From NCBI GenBank assembly GCA_002319925.1, contig DCFP01000038.1, positions 925-30,118 on the forward strand: a DNA stretch of 29,194 bases, given 5' to 3'. The notes under the pieces were generated by a model that saw only the letters and a list, made by a program, of their open reading frames with translations, had not been told where the DNA came from and ran no database searches. Numbering within the stretch: position 1 is the first letter of the stretch; each line of letters begins with the position of its first letter. The DNA is from Holophagaceae bacterium UBA1801. GTDB lineage: Bacteria; Acidobacteriota; Holophagae; Holophagales; Holophagaceae. This document shows positions 16,014 through 23,887 of the stretch, in pieces. A program made the translations under genes and the position numbers.

Positions 16014-17782
16014 AGTTGGGAGTCCGCACCAAGCTCTTCCTGATGTCCCTGGGTCTCATCGCCCTGGCCCTGCTGGTTTCGGATCTCTTCCTGGTTCCCA
16101 GGCTGGATCATTTGCTGGTGGATCGCGTAAAGGAGGACCTTCTGGTCCGCGCCAGGCTCATGGAATCCGATGTTTCGGAACTGTCGAAAAACAACCGTTC
16201 CAGCTCAGCGGATGCGTGGGAGGAGTTGGCCAAGTCCCTGGGTCAGCAATCGAACGCGCGCGTGACTCTGATTCCCGTATCCGGAAAAGTCCTCGGGGAT
16301 TCCAGCCTGGATGAGCCCGCGGTCTCGGCCCTGGAAAACCACGCCACGCGGCCTGAGGTCATCGAGGCCTTCGCCCAGGGCGAAGGCGCATCCATGCGCT
16401 ACAGCGCCACCCTGCAGCAGCGCATGATGTACGTGGCCCACGCCTTCAAGGGCAGCGATGGCAAGGTGGCAGGTGTCGTGCGCGTGGCGTTGCCGCTGTC
16501 GGATGTCGATCTGGCGGTGAGCCAATTCCGCAAACTGATCCTCATGGCTTCTCTGCTCGCGCTCGCCGCGGCGATGGTGCTCAGCAGTGCCGTCGCACAC
16601 TGGATTTCCAGCTCCCTGCGCGCCATGGCGCAGGCCGCAGCCCAGATGGTGCAAGGCGACCTCGAGCGTCGCACCCGCGCCCACGGCAGTGATGAACTGG
16701 CGGAACTGGGCCATGCTCTGGACCTCTTGGCCACGAATCTCCGCGATGCCATGCGCGATCTGCGCTCGGAACGCGATCTCCTGCGCGGCATCCTCGCGAG
16801 CATGCTGGAAGGCGTACTGGTCGTGGATCAGCGGGATCACATCGTACACATGAATCCAGCCATCCGGACCATGCTGCTCCTGGGCGAGGCATCCATCGGC
16901 CGGCCCATCATCGAGATCATCCGCAACGCGGACCTGATTGCACTTCTAGGCCGTTCCCGCACCGGCAAGGACCTCTCCGCCATCGAGTTGGACCTCGGCG
17001 GCTTCAAGCCCCGGCGCCTTCTGGCCCACGCCTCCCCTTTGCCCGATCGCCCTGGCGACATGCTGGTGGTGCTCGTGGATGTCACGAACCTGCGGAGGCT
17101 GGAATCCATCCGCAAGGATTTCGTGGCCAACGCCAGCCACGAGCTGCGCACGCCCGTGGCTTCGATCCGTTCCGCCGCCGAAACCCTGCGTTCGGCCATG
17201 GACGATCCCGAGGCCGCCATGGGCTTCGTGGACATCCTGGAACGCAACTCGGAACGGCTCCAGCGCCTTGTGGACGACCTGCTGGATCTCTCCCGCATCG
17301 AGTCCCGGGAATTCGCCCTCCGCGCGGAGAATGTTGATTTCGCGGAGTTCCTGGACCACATCCTGCCCCTGCATCAGAACCGCTTCGATCTCAAGCACAT
17401 GCTCCTGATCCGCGAGGTTCCGAAGACTCTGAATGTGCGTGGCGACCGGCGTGCCCTCGAGATGATCTTCTCCAATCTCCTGGATAATGCCGTGAAGTAC
17501 TGCCCCGAAGGCACACCCGTCCGCATCGAAGCCACCGAATCCAACGGCAGAGTGCGAATCACCGTCGCGGATCGTGGACCCGGCATTTCCGCCCACCACC
17601 TGCCCCGCATCTTCGAGCGCTTCTACCGCGTGGATGCAGGCCGTTCCAGGGATCTCGGCGGCACAGGCCTCGGCTTGGCCATCGTGAAACACCTGGCGGA
17701 GGCCATGGAAGGCAGTGTCGGCGTGGAAAGCGAGCCGGGAGAAGGAACGCGGTTCTCCGTCACCCTGCCCATCGCGAATTGA
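16010..17782 (+). CDS. phoR: PhoR-type membrane sensor histidine kinase
   Basis: 590-residue inner-membrane kinase paired with the preceding PhoB. A first membrane span lies at about 9-30, then a periplasmic part of roughly 140 residues (longer than E. coli PhoR, which has almost none), and a second span at about 173-195. HAMP (about 196-250) and PAS (about 255-360) follow. The HisKA helix has the phospho-histidine at His377 (N-A-S-H-E-L-R-T-P). In the ATPase domain the N-box N-L-L-D-N-A-V-K-Y-C and D-R-G-P-G-I and G-G-T-G-L-G-L-A-I-V-K are intact. In many bacteria PhoR senses through PstSCAB-PhoU; pstB and phoU are present at the window's right end. The sizeable periplasmic domain leaves room for a second, external signal. 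Confidence 0.92.
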   Translation: MKLGVRTKLFLMSLGLIALALLVSDLFLVPRLDHLLVDRVKEDLLVRARLMESDVSELSKNNRSSSADAWEELAKSLGQQSNARVTLIPVSGKVLGDSSLDEPAVSALENHATRPEVIEAFAQGEGASMRYSATLQQRMMYVAHAFKGSDGKVAGVVRVALPLSDVDLAVSQFRKLILMASLLALAAAMVLSSAVAHWISSSLRAMAQAAAQMVQGDLERRTRAHGSDELAELGHALDLLATNLRDAMRDLRSERDLLRGILASMLEGVLVVDQRDHIVHMNPAIRTMLLLGEASIGRPIIEIIRNADLIALLGRSRTGKDLSAIELDLGGFKPRRLLAHASPLPDRPGDMLVVLVDVTNLRRLESIRKDFVANASHELRTPVASIRSAAETLRSAMDDPEAAMGFVDILERNSERLQRLVDDLLDLSRIESREFALRAENVDFAEFLDHILPLHQNRFDLKHMLLIREVPKTLNVRGDRRALEMIFSNLLDNAVKYCPEGTPVRIEATESNGRVRITVADRGPGISAHHLPRIFERFYRVDAGRSRDLGGTGLGLAIVKHLAEAMEGSVGVESEPGEGTRFSVTLPIAN

Positions 17783-17783
17783 A

Positions 17784-18050
17784 TCCGGGCACTACAAGGT
17801 GATCCTCATCGGCTTCACCGACAACGTGGGCCGCAAGGGAATTAACCTGGATCTCCCCCGGAAACGCACGCAGAAAGTGTCCGACGAACTTGTCACCAAG
17901 GTCGTCACCAAGCCCTACTTCGAGGTGGCCACCGAGGGCTACGGCCCGGCGTACACCGTGGCTTCCAACGAAACCGAGGACGGCAAGAACCGGAACCGGC
18001 GTGGAGATCTGGTTTCAAAAGTAAATCAGCCAGAACACCTCCTGCAGTAG
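17784..18050 (+). pseudogene. OmpA-like C-terminal domain fragment
   Basis: An open frame immediately after phoR reads like the peptidoglycan-binding end of OmpA/Pal proteins: Y-K-V-I-L-I-G-F-T-D-N-V-G-R-K-G-I-N-L, then R-K-R-T-Q-K-V-S-D-E-L-V, Y-G-P-A-Y-T-V-A-S-N-E-T-E-D-G-K-N-R-N-R-R. The T-D-N-x-G, the S-N-x-T-x-x-G and the N-R-R motifs are all recognisable. There is no start codon with a ribosome site, no signal peptide and no first half of the domain; the frame simply runs out of the phoR 3' end in another register. I read it as the tail of a lost outer-membrane protein gene. Absence of stops over some 85 codons suggests recent truncation or continued use in some fused form. Confidence 0.7.
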
Positions 18051-18173
18051 CAGGGAGACGGAAAGCCTGCAATGGAAGGGCGCAGCGTGGGTCGTCACAG
18101 AGACGACACACGGCTGTTTCTTGATTGCCACGCATCGGCACGACATTTGGCATGAGACGTCATGGAGGCGCCT

Positions 18174-18308
18174 ATGTCCATACTTACAGCCCTTTTCCTC
18201 CAGACTCGGAAGCCCGCGCTGATCAACCTCCTGTTGATCCTGCTTGGGATCGCCCTGGCCTTTCTGATGATTCCCGGATCCGAAGGACACGGAATCAGCG
18301 TCCGGTAG
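18174..18308 (+). CDS. Small 44-aa single-span membrane protein
   Basis: ATG 18174 is preceded by GGAGG with a 5-base spacing, one of the best ribosome sites in the window. It opens a 44-codon frame ending at TAG 18306-18308. The product has a short N-terminal part (M-S-I-L-T-A-L-F-L-Q-T-R-K-P) and one hydrophobic span of about 20 residues (A-L-I-N-L-L-L-I-L-L-G-I-A-L-A-F-L-M-I-P). A polar tail with G-S-E-G-H-G-I-S-V-R follows. The basic residues before the span favour an inside N-terminus. No family is recognised. It is too short for common gene callers. Neighbours are the OmpA fragment and a 122-aa unknown, both on the same strand. A chance hydrophobic frame is possible, but the ribosome site and the clean span argue for a gene. 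Confidence 0.6.
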   Translation: MSILTALFLQTRKPALINLLLILLGIALAFLMIPGSEGHGISVR

Positions 18309-18456
18309 GTCTATCCTGCAATGCCTCGGGCGATGTCACGGTCACCGGTGGCACGCTGGATTCCACGAACTCGTCACATCCCTGCCATCGCGCCTTCACA
18401 TGGAGTCCCGATCCTGGTCACGCAAGCACGGTCTGCTAGCGCGGCGAGGAGGATCC

Positions 18457-18825
18457 ATGATCGACATCGTCCATGACGCCGAAAAACGGCTCTTGAACAC
18501 CATTTCGTTGAATCTTCTGCTCGATGGTTCCGATGTGCGGTTCCGCAAGGCCCTCATCGGGGCTTTGATCCGGGAGGGGTTCGAACTGGACGAGCCATTT
18601 CCTTTCCTTCAGCACCCCAAGGAAATCCTCGACGCGATCCACTGGATGGGATCCCTCGACTTCGGCGACACCTGGGAATCCTTCAAACAGGCCCTGCTGG
18701 CGGCCGGGCGGATCGGCATCCTCGTGGATCTGAGCATCCGCAAGAAGGCGCCACGGCCTGCACTGGTGCCCTTCCAGCCGCTTCCCCACGCGCTGTTCAA
18801 AACCCATCAACTGGAAACAGCTTGA
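18457..18825 (+). CDS. Hypothetical 122-aa protein
   Basis: No family recognised. GAGGAGG ending six bases before ATG 18457 is a strong ribosome site. The product is soluble and mostly helical in appearance: M-I-D-I-V-H-D-A-E-K-R-L-L-N-T-I-S-L-N-L-L-L-D-G-S at the start, F-R-K-A-L-I-G-A-L-I-R-E-G-F-E-L-D in the first half, and a tail rich in Pro and Lys (R-K-K-A-P-R-P-A-L-V-P-F-Q-P-L). No signal peptide or cysteines are seen. It follows the 44-aa gene by about 150 bases and precedes the ABC importer by 109 bases. A link to either is open. Confidence 0.72.
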   Translation: MIDIVHDAEKRLLNTISLNLLLDGSDVRFRKALIGALIREGFELDEPFPFLQHPKEILDAIHWMGSLDFGDTWESFKQALLAAGRIGILVDLSIRKKAPRPALVPFQPLPHALFKTHQLETA

Positions 18826-18860
18826 ACGATCCATTCGTCACCCAGAAATCACACATTCTC

Positions 18861-18882
18861 CACGGCCTGGTCACGGGCCGTG
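18861..18882. promoter_or_regulatory. Hairpin before the binding-protein gene
   Basis: CACGGCCTG and CGGGCCGTG form a 9-bp stem (one G-T) with a 4-base loop, 52 bases upstream of ATG 18935. No T-run follows. It may end the 122-aa gene's message or lie in the importer's leader. Confidence 0.35.
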
Positions 18883-18934
18883 CGTCCTATTGCATGAGCA
18901 GCCGGAATGCATCCGGATTTTCGAAAGGGACTGC

Positions 18935-20077
18935 ATGAAAAACCATTCGACATCGACAGCCTCCAGAGCCTCGCGGGCAATCCTCGCCTCGGCCCTCGCT
19001 CTCGCAGGCCTGGGCCTGGCGGCGCAGACCCTTCCGGTCAAGACACCTGCGAAATTCGACGAGCTGGTCTCAGCGGCCAAGCGTGAAGGCGAGCTCACGG
19101 TCATCGCCCTGCCCCACGACTGGGTGAACTATGGCGAGATCATCCAGAAGTTCTCCGCCAAATACCGCATCAAGATCAACGGACTCAACCCCGATGGCAG
19201 CTCGGGCGAGGAGATCGAAGCCATCAAGGCGAACAAGGGCAACAAGGGCCGGCAGGCTCCGGATGTCATCGATGTCGGCCTGTCCTTCGGTCCCACGGCC
19301 AAGGCGGAAGGCCTGCTCTCTCCCTACAAGGTTGCCACCTGGAATTCCATCCCCAACGATGTGAAGGACACCGACGGCTTCTGGTATGGCGATTACTACG
19401 GCGCCCTGGCCTTCGAAGTGAACCGCGATGTCATCAAGAACGCACCCAGCGACTGGAGCGATCTCCTTAAGCCCGAATACAAGGGCAAGGTGGCCCTGGC
19501 CGGCGACCCCCGCACCGCGAACCAGGCCATCATGTCCGTGGGCGCCGCGGCTGTGGCCAATGGCGGCAGCTTCGACAAGGTGCAGCCTGGCCTTGAGTTC
19601 TTCAAGAAACTGAACAGCGTTGGCAACTTCGTGCCCATCATCGCCGTGCCCGGCACCGTGGCTTCCGGCGAGACGCCCATCACCATCCGCTGGGACTACA
19701 ACGCCCTCAGCAACCGCGACAAGAGCGCCGGCAATCCGCCCATCGATGTGATCGTGCCCAAGTCCGGTGTGGTGGCAGGCGTCTACATCCAGGCCATCAG
19801 CGCCTTCGCGCCCCATCCCTACGCGGCCCGCCTCTGGATGGAATACCTCTATTCCGATGAAGGCCAACTGCTCTGGTTGAAGGGTTACGGCCATCCGGTC
19901 CGCTTCAACGACCTGGCCAAGCGCAACGCGATTCCCGCCGACCTGAGCGCCAAGCTGCCGCCCGCCTCCGCCTACGCCAAGGCCGTGTTCCCCAGCATCG
20001 AGAAGCAGGACGCCGCCAAGAAATTCATCGCCGCGAACTGGGACACCATCGTCAACGTGGACGTGCACAAGCAGTAG
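18935..20077 (+). CDS. ABC importer periplasmic binding protein (family 1)
   Basis: 380-residue extracellular solute-binding protein of the iron/polyamine/phosphonate-type family 1. The first ~29 residues form a signal peptide (R-A-I-L-A-S-A-L-A-L-A-G-L-G-L-A-A-Q). The mature part opens with A-K-F-D-E-L-V-S-A-A-K-R-E-G-E-L-T-V-I-A-L, the usual first strand and helix. Further on come A-P-D-V-I-D-V-G and D-G-F-W-Y-G-D-Y-Y-G-A-L-A-F-E-V-N. W-S-D-L-L-K-P-E-Y-K-G-K-V-A-L is a hinge hallmark of this family. AAAGGGA before ATG 18935 sets the start. The substrate cannot be fixed from sequence: Fe3+, a polyamine or 2-aminoethylphosphonate are all known for relatives. It is the first gene of a four-gene importer. 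Confidence 0.88.
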   Translation: MKNHSTSTASRASRAILASALALAGLGLAAQTLPVKTPAKFDELVSAAKREGELTVIALPHDWVNYGEIIQKFSAKYRIKINGLNPDGSSGEEIEAIKANKGNKGRQAPDVIDVGLSFGPTAKAEGLLSPYKVATWNSIPNDVKDTDGFWYGDYYGALAFEVNRDVIKNAPSDWSDLLKPEYKGKVALAGDPRTANQAIMSVGAAAVANGGSFDKVQPGLEFFKKLNSVGNFVPIIAVPGTVASGETPITIRWDYNALSNRDKSAGNPPIDVIVPKSGVVAGVYIQAISAFAPHPYAARLWMEYLYSDEGQLLWLKGYGHPVRFNDLAKRNAIPADLSAKLPPASAYAKAVFPSIEKQDAAKKFIAANWDTIVNVDVHKQ

Positions 20078-20091
20078 ATGAAATAAAAAAC

Positions 20092-20982
20092 ATGGACAGC
20101 ATTCCGGTATGCAACGGGAAGGCGCGCGCGTCGCGCCTTCCCGCCTTTGGTCCCTGGCTGGGCCTCCTGCCCTTCCTCCTCTTCGCCCTGGCGTTCATGC
20201 TCCTGCCCTGCGGTTCCATCCTTGTGGGCAGTTTCCAGGACGCCTCCGGGCACTTCACCTTCGCCAACATCGCGCACCTGGGCCGCGCGTCGATCCTCAG
20301 TAGCTTCCTGGTCACTATCGAAGTGAGCGCTGTCACGGCCCTCGGCGGTACGGTTCTTGGTTTCCTGCTGGCCTACGCCATCACCCTCGGCAAACTGCCG
20401 AAGGAACTGCGCTCGATGCTGCTCACTTTTTCCGGTGTGGCCTCCAATTTCGCGGGTGTGCCTCTGGCCTTCGCCTTCATCGCCACCATGGGCCGCATGG
20501 GCATGGTGACCTTCGTGCTGAAGAGCGTTTTCGGGATCAACCTCTACGAAGCAGGCTTCAACCTCTACAGCTTCTGGGGTCTCTGCCTCACCTACCTCTA
20601 TTTCCAGTTGCCACTGATGGTGCTCATCATCACGCCCTCCCTGGACGGCGCGCGCCGCGAATGGCGGGAAGCCTCGGAGAGCCTGGGCGCTTCCGCGTTC
20701 CAGTACTGGCGGCATGTGGCGTTGCCCATCCTCATGCCGTCCCTGCTCTCCTCGATGATTCTGCTCTTCGGGAACGCCTTCGGAGCCTATGCCACGGCCT
20801 ACGCGCTCACCGGTGGCCTGCTGAATCTGGTTCCCATCCTGATCGGCGCCCAGATCCAAGGCGATGTGCTCCATGATCCGAATCTCGGCTATGCCCTTGC
20901 ACTGGGCATGGTCGCCGTGATGGTCCTTTGCATCGTCGCCTACCAGTTGTTGCAGAGGCGCTCCTCACGGTGGATCGCATGA
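20092..20982 (+). CDS. ABC importer permease, first subunit
   Basis: 296-residue inner-membrane permease of the BPD-transport (MetI-like) family with about six to seven spans, beginning near residue 22. The EAA loop that docks the ATPase reads E-A-S-E-S-L-G-A-S-A-F-Q-Y-W-R-H-V-A-L-P-I-L near residues 190-212. The segment F-S-G-V-A-S-N-F-A-G-V-P-L-A-F-A-F resembles permeases annotated for polyamine- or aminoethylphosphonate-type importers. It starts 14 bases after the binding-protein stop, with no clear ribosome site, and its first 20 codons contain a very strong hairpin. The stop overlaps the next permease start (ATGA), so those two are coupled. Confidence 0.9.
   Translation: MDSIPVCNGKARASRLPAFGPWLGLLPFLLFALAFMLLPCGSILVGSFQDASGHFTFANIAHLGRASILSSFLVTIEVSAVTALGGTVLGFLLAYAITLGKLPKELRSMLLTFSGVASNFAGVPLAFAFIATMGRMGMVTFVLKSVFGINLYEAGFNLYSFWGLCLTYLYFQLPLMVLIITPSLDGARREWREASESLGASAFQYWRHVALPILMPSLLSSMILLFGNAFGAYATAYALTGGLLNLVPILIGAQIQGDVLHDPNLGYALALGMVAVMVLCIVAYQLLQRRSSRWIA
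20115..20143 (+). promoter_or_regulatory. Strong intercistronic hairpin inside the permease start
   Basis: CGGGAAGGCGCG (20115-20126) pairs perfectly over 12 bases with CGCGCCTTCCCG (20132-20143) around a 5-base loop. It lies 38 bases after the binding-protein stop and within codons 8-18 of the first permease. Such a structure would protect the upstream message and slow translation of the permease, giving excess binding protein. Confidence 0.6.
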
Positions 20983-21764
20983 TCAAACGACGTGGCTGGT
21001 CATGGTTCTGGTTCTTCCTGGGCGCTCTGTATTTCCTCGTGCCGCTCTTGGGCACGTTCCTGTTCTCCCTCCGGGGCAAGCGCGGAGCTCTGAGCTTTTT
21101 TGCCTACTCGCGCGTCTTCGCCGATTCGCAGTTCCTGCAGACCTTCTCCTTCTCCTTCAAGATGGCGCTGCTGACGATCGTAGCGGGCATTGCGCTCACG
21201 CTGCCCACGATGATCTGGGTCCATCTCCGCCTACCCAAAGCTAAGCCAATCCTCGAAGCATGCTCCCTCTTGCCTTTCGTCATTCCGCCCATCGTCCTCG
21301 TCTTCGGTCTGATCCGCATCTACAGCGGCCCGCCCTTCGCGCTGGCCTCCAGTCCCCTCCTGCTGGTGGCGGGCTACATCGTGCTCTCCTTCCCCTACAT
21401 CTACCGCGCCATCGACGCAGGACTGCGATCCATGGACCTGCGTGGCTTGACGGAAGCCGCCCACAGCCTGGGGGCCGGATGGGGCACGATCCTGTTCCGC
21501 ATCGTCCTGCCGAACATGCGCGTGTCGCTGCTCAGCGCAGTGTTCCTCACTTTTTCCATTGTCATCGGGGAACTCACCCTGGCCGTGATGCTGGCCTGGC
21601 CCGCCTTCGGGCCTTACATGGCACTGATGGGCCGCGATCTGGCTTACGAGCCGGCAGCACTCGCCATCCTCAGTTTCCTGCTCACCTGGGGCCTGATCGG
21701 ACTGATCCAGTTCGCCAGCCGCGGAATCACAGGACACAGCACTGGCCTCGGTGGAACCCATTGA
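20979..21764 (+). CDS. ABC importer permease, second subunit
   Basis: 261-residue MetI-like permease with six predicted spans, the first at about residues 8-27 (W-F-W-F-F-L-G-A-L-Y-F-L-V-P-L-L). Its EAA loop reads E-A-A-H-S-L-G-A-G-W-G-T-I-L-F-R-I-V-L-P-N. ATG 20979 overlaps the TGA of the first permease; GGTGGA lies seven bases upstream. A GTG three codons earlier is the alternative start. It forms the membrane heterodimer with the preceding subunit. After this gene the operon is interrupted by a 191-base spacer holding an inverted repeat before the ATPase gene. Confidence 0.9.
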   Translation: MIKRRGWSWFWFFLGALYFLVPLLGTFLFSLRGKRGALSFFAYSRVFADSQFLQTFSFSFKMALLTIVAGIALTLPTMIWVHLRLPKAKPILEACSLLPFVIPPIVLVFGLIRIYSGPPFALASSPLLLVAGYIVLSFPYIYRAIDAGLRSMDLRGLTEAAHSLGAGWGTILFRIVLPNMRVSLLSAVFLTFSIVIGELTLAVMLAWPAFGPYMALMGRDLAYEPAALAILSFLLTWGLIGLIQFASRGITGHSTGLGGTH

Positions 21765-21776
21765 AACAACCATAGC

Positions 21777-21929
21777 GTGACCACCGTCCCCACTTGCTTT
21801 TAGCCCTTTCATCCTTTTTATCCCTGTTGAACAAAATCTTTCCCACGAGAGAACCGAGACGTGGAAGAAATGCGAAAAGCAAGATGAACAGGGATGAAGG
21901 GGATAAAGAAAAAAGTAATCCGTGGTCAC
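21777..21929. repeat. Imperfect inverted repeat between permease and ATPase genes
   Basis: The outer bases GTGACCAC (near 21777-21784) and GTGGTCAC (21922-21929) are exact reverse complements. Inside, both arms carry related phrases (TTTATCCCTGTTGAACA on the left; the complement of the right reads TTCATCCCTGTTCATC). The segment is AT-rich relative to the flanking genes and encodes nothing. It interrupts an operon without obvious terminator features. Confidence 0.6.
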
Positions 21930-21955
21930 GATTCAACCCCTGTATGTGAGGACCC

Positions 21956-23002
21956 ATGGCCTTCCTAGAAATGAAAAATCTCGTCAAATGTTTCGGTGCT
22001 GCAACCGCCGTCGAGAACTTCTCCCTGGAAATCCGGGAAGGGGAATTCATGTCCTTCCTGGGCGGTTCTGGTTGTGGCAAGACCACGACCTTGCGCATGA
22101 TCGCCGGTTTCGAGCAGCCCACGGAGGGTAGCATCCGCATCGGGGGTGCCGAAGTTTCGAACCTGCCCGCCAACAAGCGGGGCGTGGGCATGGTGTTTCA
22201 GAACTACGCGCTGTTCCCGAACATGACCGTCCACAAGAACATCGCTTTCGGCTTGATGGTGATGGGCTGGAAGACCGCGGACATCGAGCACCGAGTCGAG
22301 GAAATGCTCGCTCTCATCCACATGGAAGAATTCCGTGAGCGCTATCCCCACCAGATGTCCGGGGGCCAGCAGCAGCGCGTGGCGCTGGCCCGCGCTCTCG
22401 CGCCCAAACCCAAGATCCTGCTCCTGGACGAGCCGCTCTCAGCCCTCGATGCGAAAATCCGTACCCGATTGCGGGAAGAGATCCGCGCCATCCAGCGTCA
22501 GATGGGCATCACGACGGTATACGTGACGCACGACCAGGAGGAGGCCCTATCCCTGTCCGATCGCATCGTCGTCATGCGCGCCGGAAAAATCGAGCAGGTG
22601 GGCACGCCCTTCGAGATCTACAACCGGCCCGCCAACGCCTTTGTGGCATCCTTCATCGGCACCTTGAACATCCTGGATGCCCATGTCGTGGATGCCCAGC
22701 GAGGGCAACTGCTCGTGGAAGGCCAGGAAGTCATGGCCTGCGGACCCGTTCCATCCGGCCAGGTGAAACTCTCCCTGCGACCCGAGATGCTCTCGCTCGG
22801 AACGCATCCGTCGAACGAGAATCAACTGCGCGGGCAACTTTCCAATGTCATCTTTCTTGGCTCCATCGTGCGCTTGGTGATTGGCACAGGCTCGCGTGAA
22901 ATCTTCCTCGACACCTTCAACACACCGAAGCTGGAACTGCCTTCCGTGGGATCACCCGTTTCCATCGGCTTTCCGCGCGAAGCGTGCCTCGTGATGGAGT
23001 GA
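21956..23002 (+). CDS. ABC importer ATPase (PotA/FbpC type)
   Basis: 348-residue nucleotide-binding subunit that drives the importer. Walker A is at 36-43 (G-G-S-G-C-G-K-T, with Gly where most relatives have Pro). The Q-loop follows (V-F-Q-N-Y-A-L-F-P), and the signature M-S-G-G-Q-Q-Q-R is at 134-141. Walker B and the catalytic Glu are at 153-160 (I-L-L-L-D-E-P), and the switch His is at 192. The C-terminal ~110 residues form a TOBE-type regulatory domain. GAGG lies five bases before ATG 21956. The domain pattern fits the spermidine/putrescine, iron and phosphonate importers of the CUT1-like class. It is on the same strand as the permeases and the only ATPase at this locus, so it belongs to them despite the 191-base spacer. 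Confidence 0.93.
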   Translation: MAFLEMKNLVKCFGAATAVENFSLEIREGEFMSFLGGSGCGKTTTLRMIAGFEQPTEGSIRIGGAEVSNLPANKRGVGMVFQNYALFPNMTVHKNIAFGLMVMGWKTADIEHRVEEMLALIHMEEFRERYPHQMSGGQQQRVALARALAPKPKILLLDEPLSALDAKIRTRLREEIRAIQRQMGITTVYVTHDQEEALSLSDRIVVMRAGKIEQVGTPFEIYNRPANAFVASFIGTLNILDAHVVDAQRGQLLVEGQEVMACGPVPSGQVKLSLRPEMLSLGTHPSNENQLRGQLSNVIFLGSIVRLVIGTGSREIFLDTFNTPKLELPSVGSPVSIGFPREACLVME

Positions 23003-23090
23003 CCGTAAGCGATACCTAGGTCGCTTGGCCGTAAAGAAGGGTGGGCTACTGCGCCGATCCTAGGAACAGCCTGGTCATTTTTATCGTCGT

Positions 23091-23219
23091 CCATCGCTGT
23101 TTATCGCTGGCTTGATTTTCATTTTCAGACCGACTGACTGATGGGGTTGTTCCATCCATGACTATGGATTTGAACGGCACCCGTGAAAAAGGAATGAAGC
23201 CAGCGATGCACAGTGATGG
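23091..23219. repeat. Imperfect inverted repeat in the 339-base gap after the ATPase
   Basis: The left arm CCATCGCTGTTTATCGCTGG (23091-23110) pairs with CCAGCGATGCACAGTGATGG (23200-23219), with a few mismatches. Outside that core, TTGATTTTCATTTT faces AAAAAGGAATGAA. The whole gap 23003-23341 otherwise shows only a weak 6-bp hairpin just after the ATPase stop (AAGCGA/TCGCTT, 23007-23026) and the AGGAGG of the next gene. No gene or RNA is evident. Confidence 0.6.
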
Positions 23220-23341
23220 GAAAGGCGAACGCCAGCAGGTTCATGCACTGGTGTGAGGTGATGGTCTAAGTCTACGTCTTTGTCACACACCGGCCATGGT
23301 TCCTTCACATCGGACCACGATGCTTGGGCAGGAGGAAACAC

Positions 23342-23887
23342 ATGGTCCCCGCCGCCCTGACGCCCGTGCCCACCCCGACCACAGCGAACCGCTTCACCGT
23401 GCGTTCCCTCGAATCCGGGGACTACGCGCACCTGCAGCGTCTCGAGAAGGAGATCTGGAGCGACGATCCCATCGGCATGCTGTGCCCCTTCTACATGAGG
23501 CTCTGCACCGAGCAGTATGCGGACTGGTGCTTCATGGCTTTCGAGGGCGAACGGCCAGTGGGCTACGTCCTCAATTTCCCCAACCGCAAGGTCAATTATT
23601 GCGCCACGCTGGCCGTGCATCCGGATTACCAGAAGAGCAAGGCGAACTACCTGCTGCTCCGCGCCATGATCGTCAAGCTTCTGCAGGAAGACATGGAGGA
23701 ATGCCGCTTCCTGGTGGAGCCCGACAACATCGATGCCCGCAGCGTCCATGAAACCCTCGGCGCCCGCGTTGTCGGTGAAGTGCGCGACTTCTACCGCGAG
23801 GGCGACACGAGGCTCTGGTCCGTCATCACGAAAGACGATCTGGAACGCATCCGCACGAAGTACACGAAGCTGAGGCTCGTTTCGTGA
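23342..23887 (+). CDS. GNAT-family N-acyltransferase
   Basis: 181-residue acyl-CoA-dependent N-acyltransferase. The GNAT core is visible: F-T-V-R-S-L-E-S-G-D-Y-A-H-L at the start, then W-C-F-M-A-F-E-G-E-R-P-V-G-Y-V-L, then the strand L-A-V-H-P-D-Y. The pyrophosphate loop reads Q-K-S-K-A-N at 97-102 instead of the usual Q/R-x-x-G-x-G/A. The second half keeps F-L-V-E-P-D-N-I-D-A-R-S-V-H-E-T-L-G-A-R, the typical N-x-x-A-x-x-x-Y/H-x-x-x-G-F/A helix. AGGAGG stands seven bases before ATG 23342. The stop overlaps the GTG of the next gene, so the products are probably made in fixed ratio. The substrate is unknown: protein N-terminus, amine or amino acid are possible. Confidence 0.85.
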   Translation: MVPAALTPVPTPTTANRFTVRSLESGDYAHLQRLEKEIWSDDPIGMLCPFYMRLCTEQYADWCFMAFEGERPVGYVLNFPNRKVNYCATLAVHPDYQKSKANYLLLRAMIVKLLQEDMEECRFLVEPDNIDARSVHETLGARVVGEVRDFYREGDTRLWSVITKDDLERIRTKYTKLRLVS

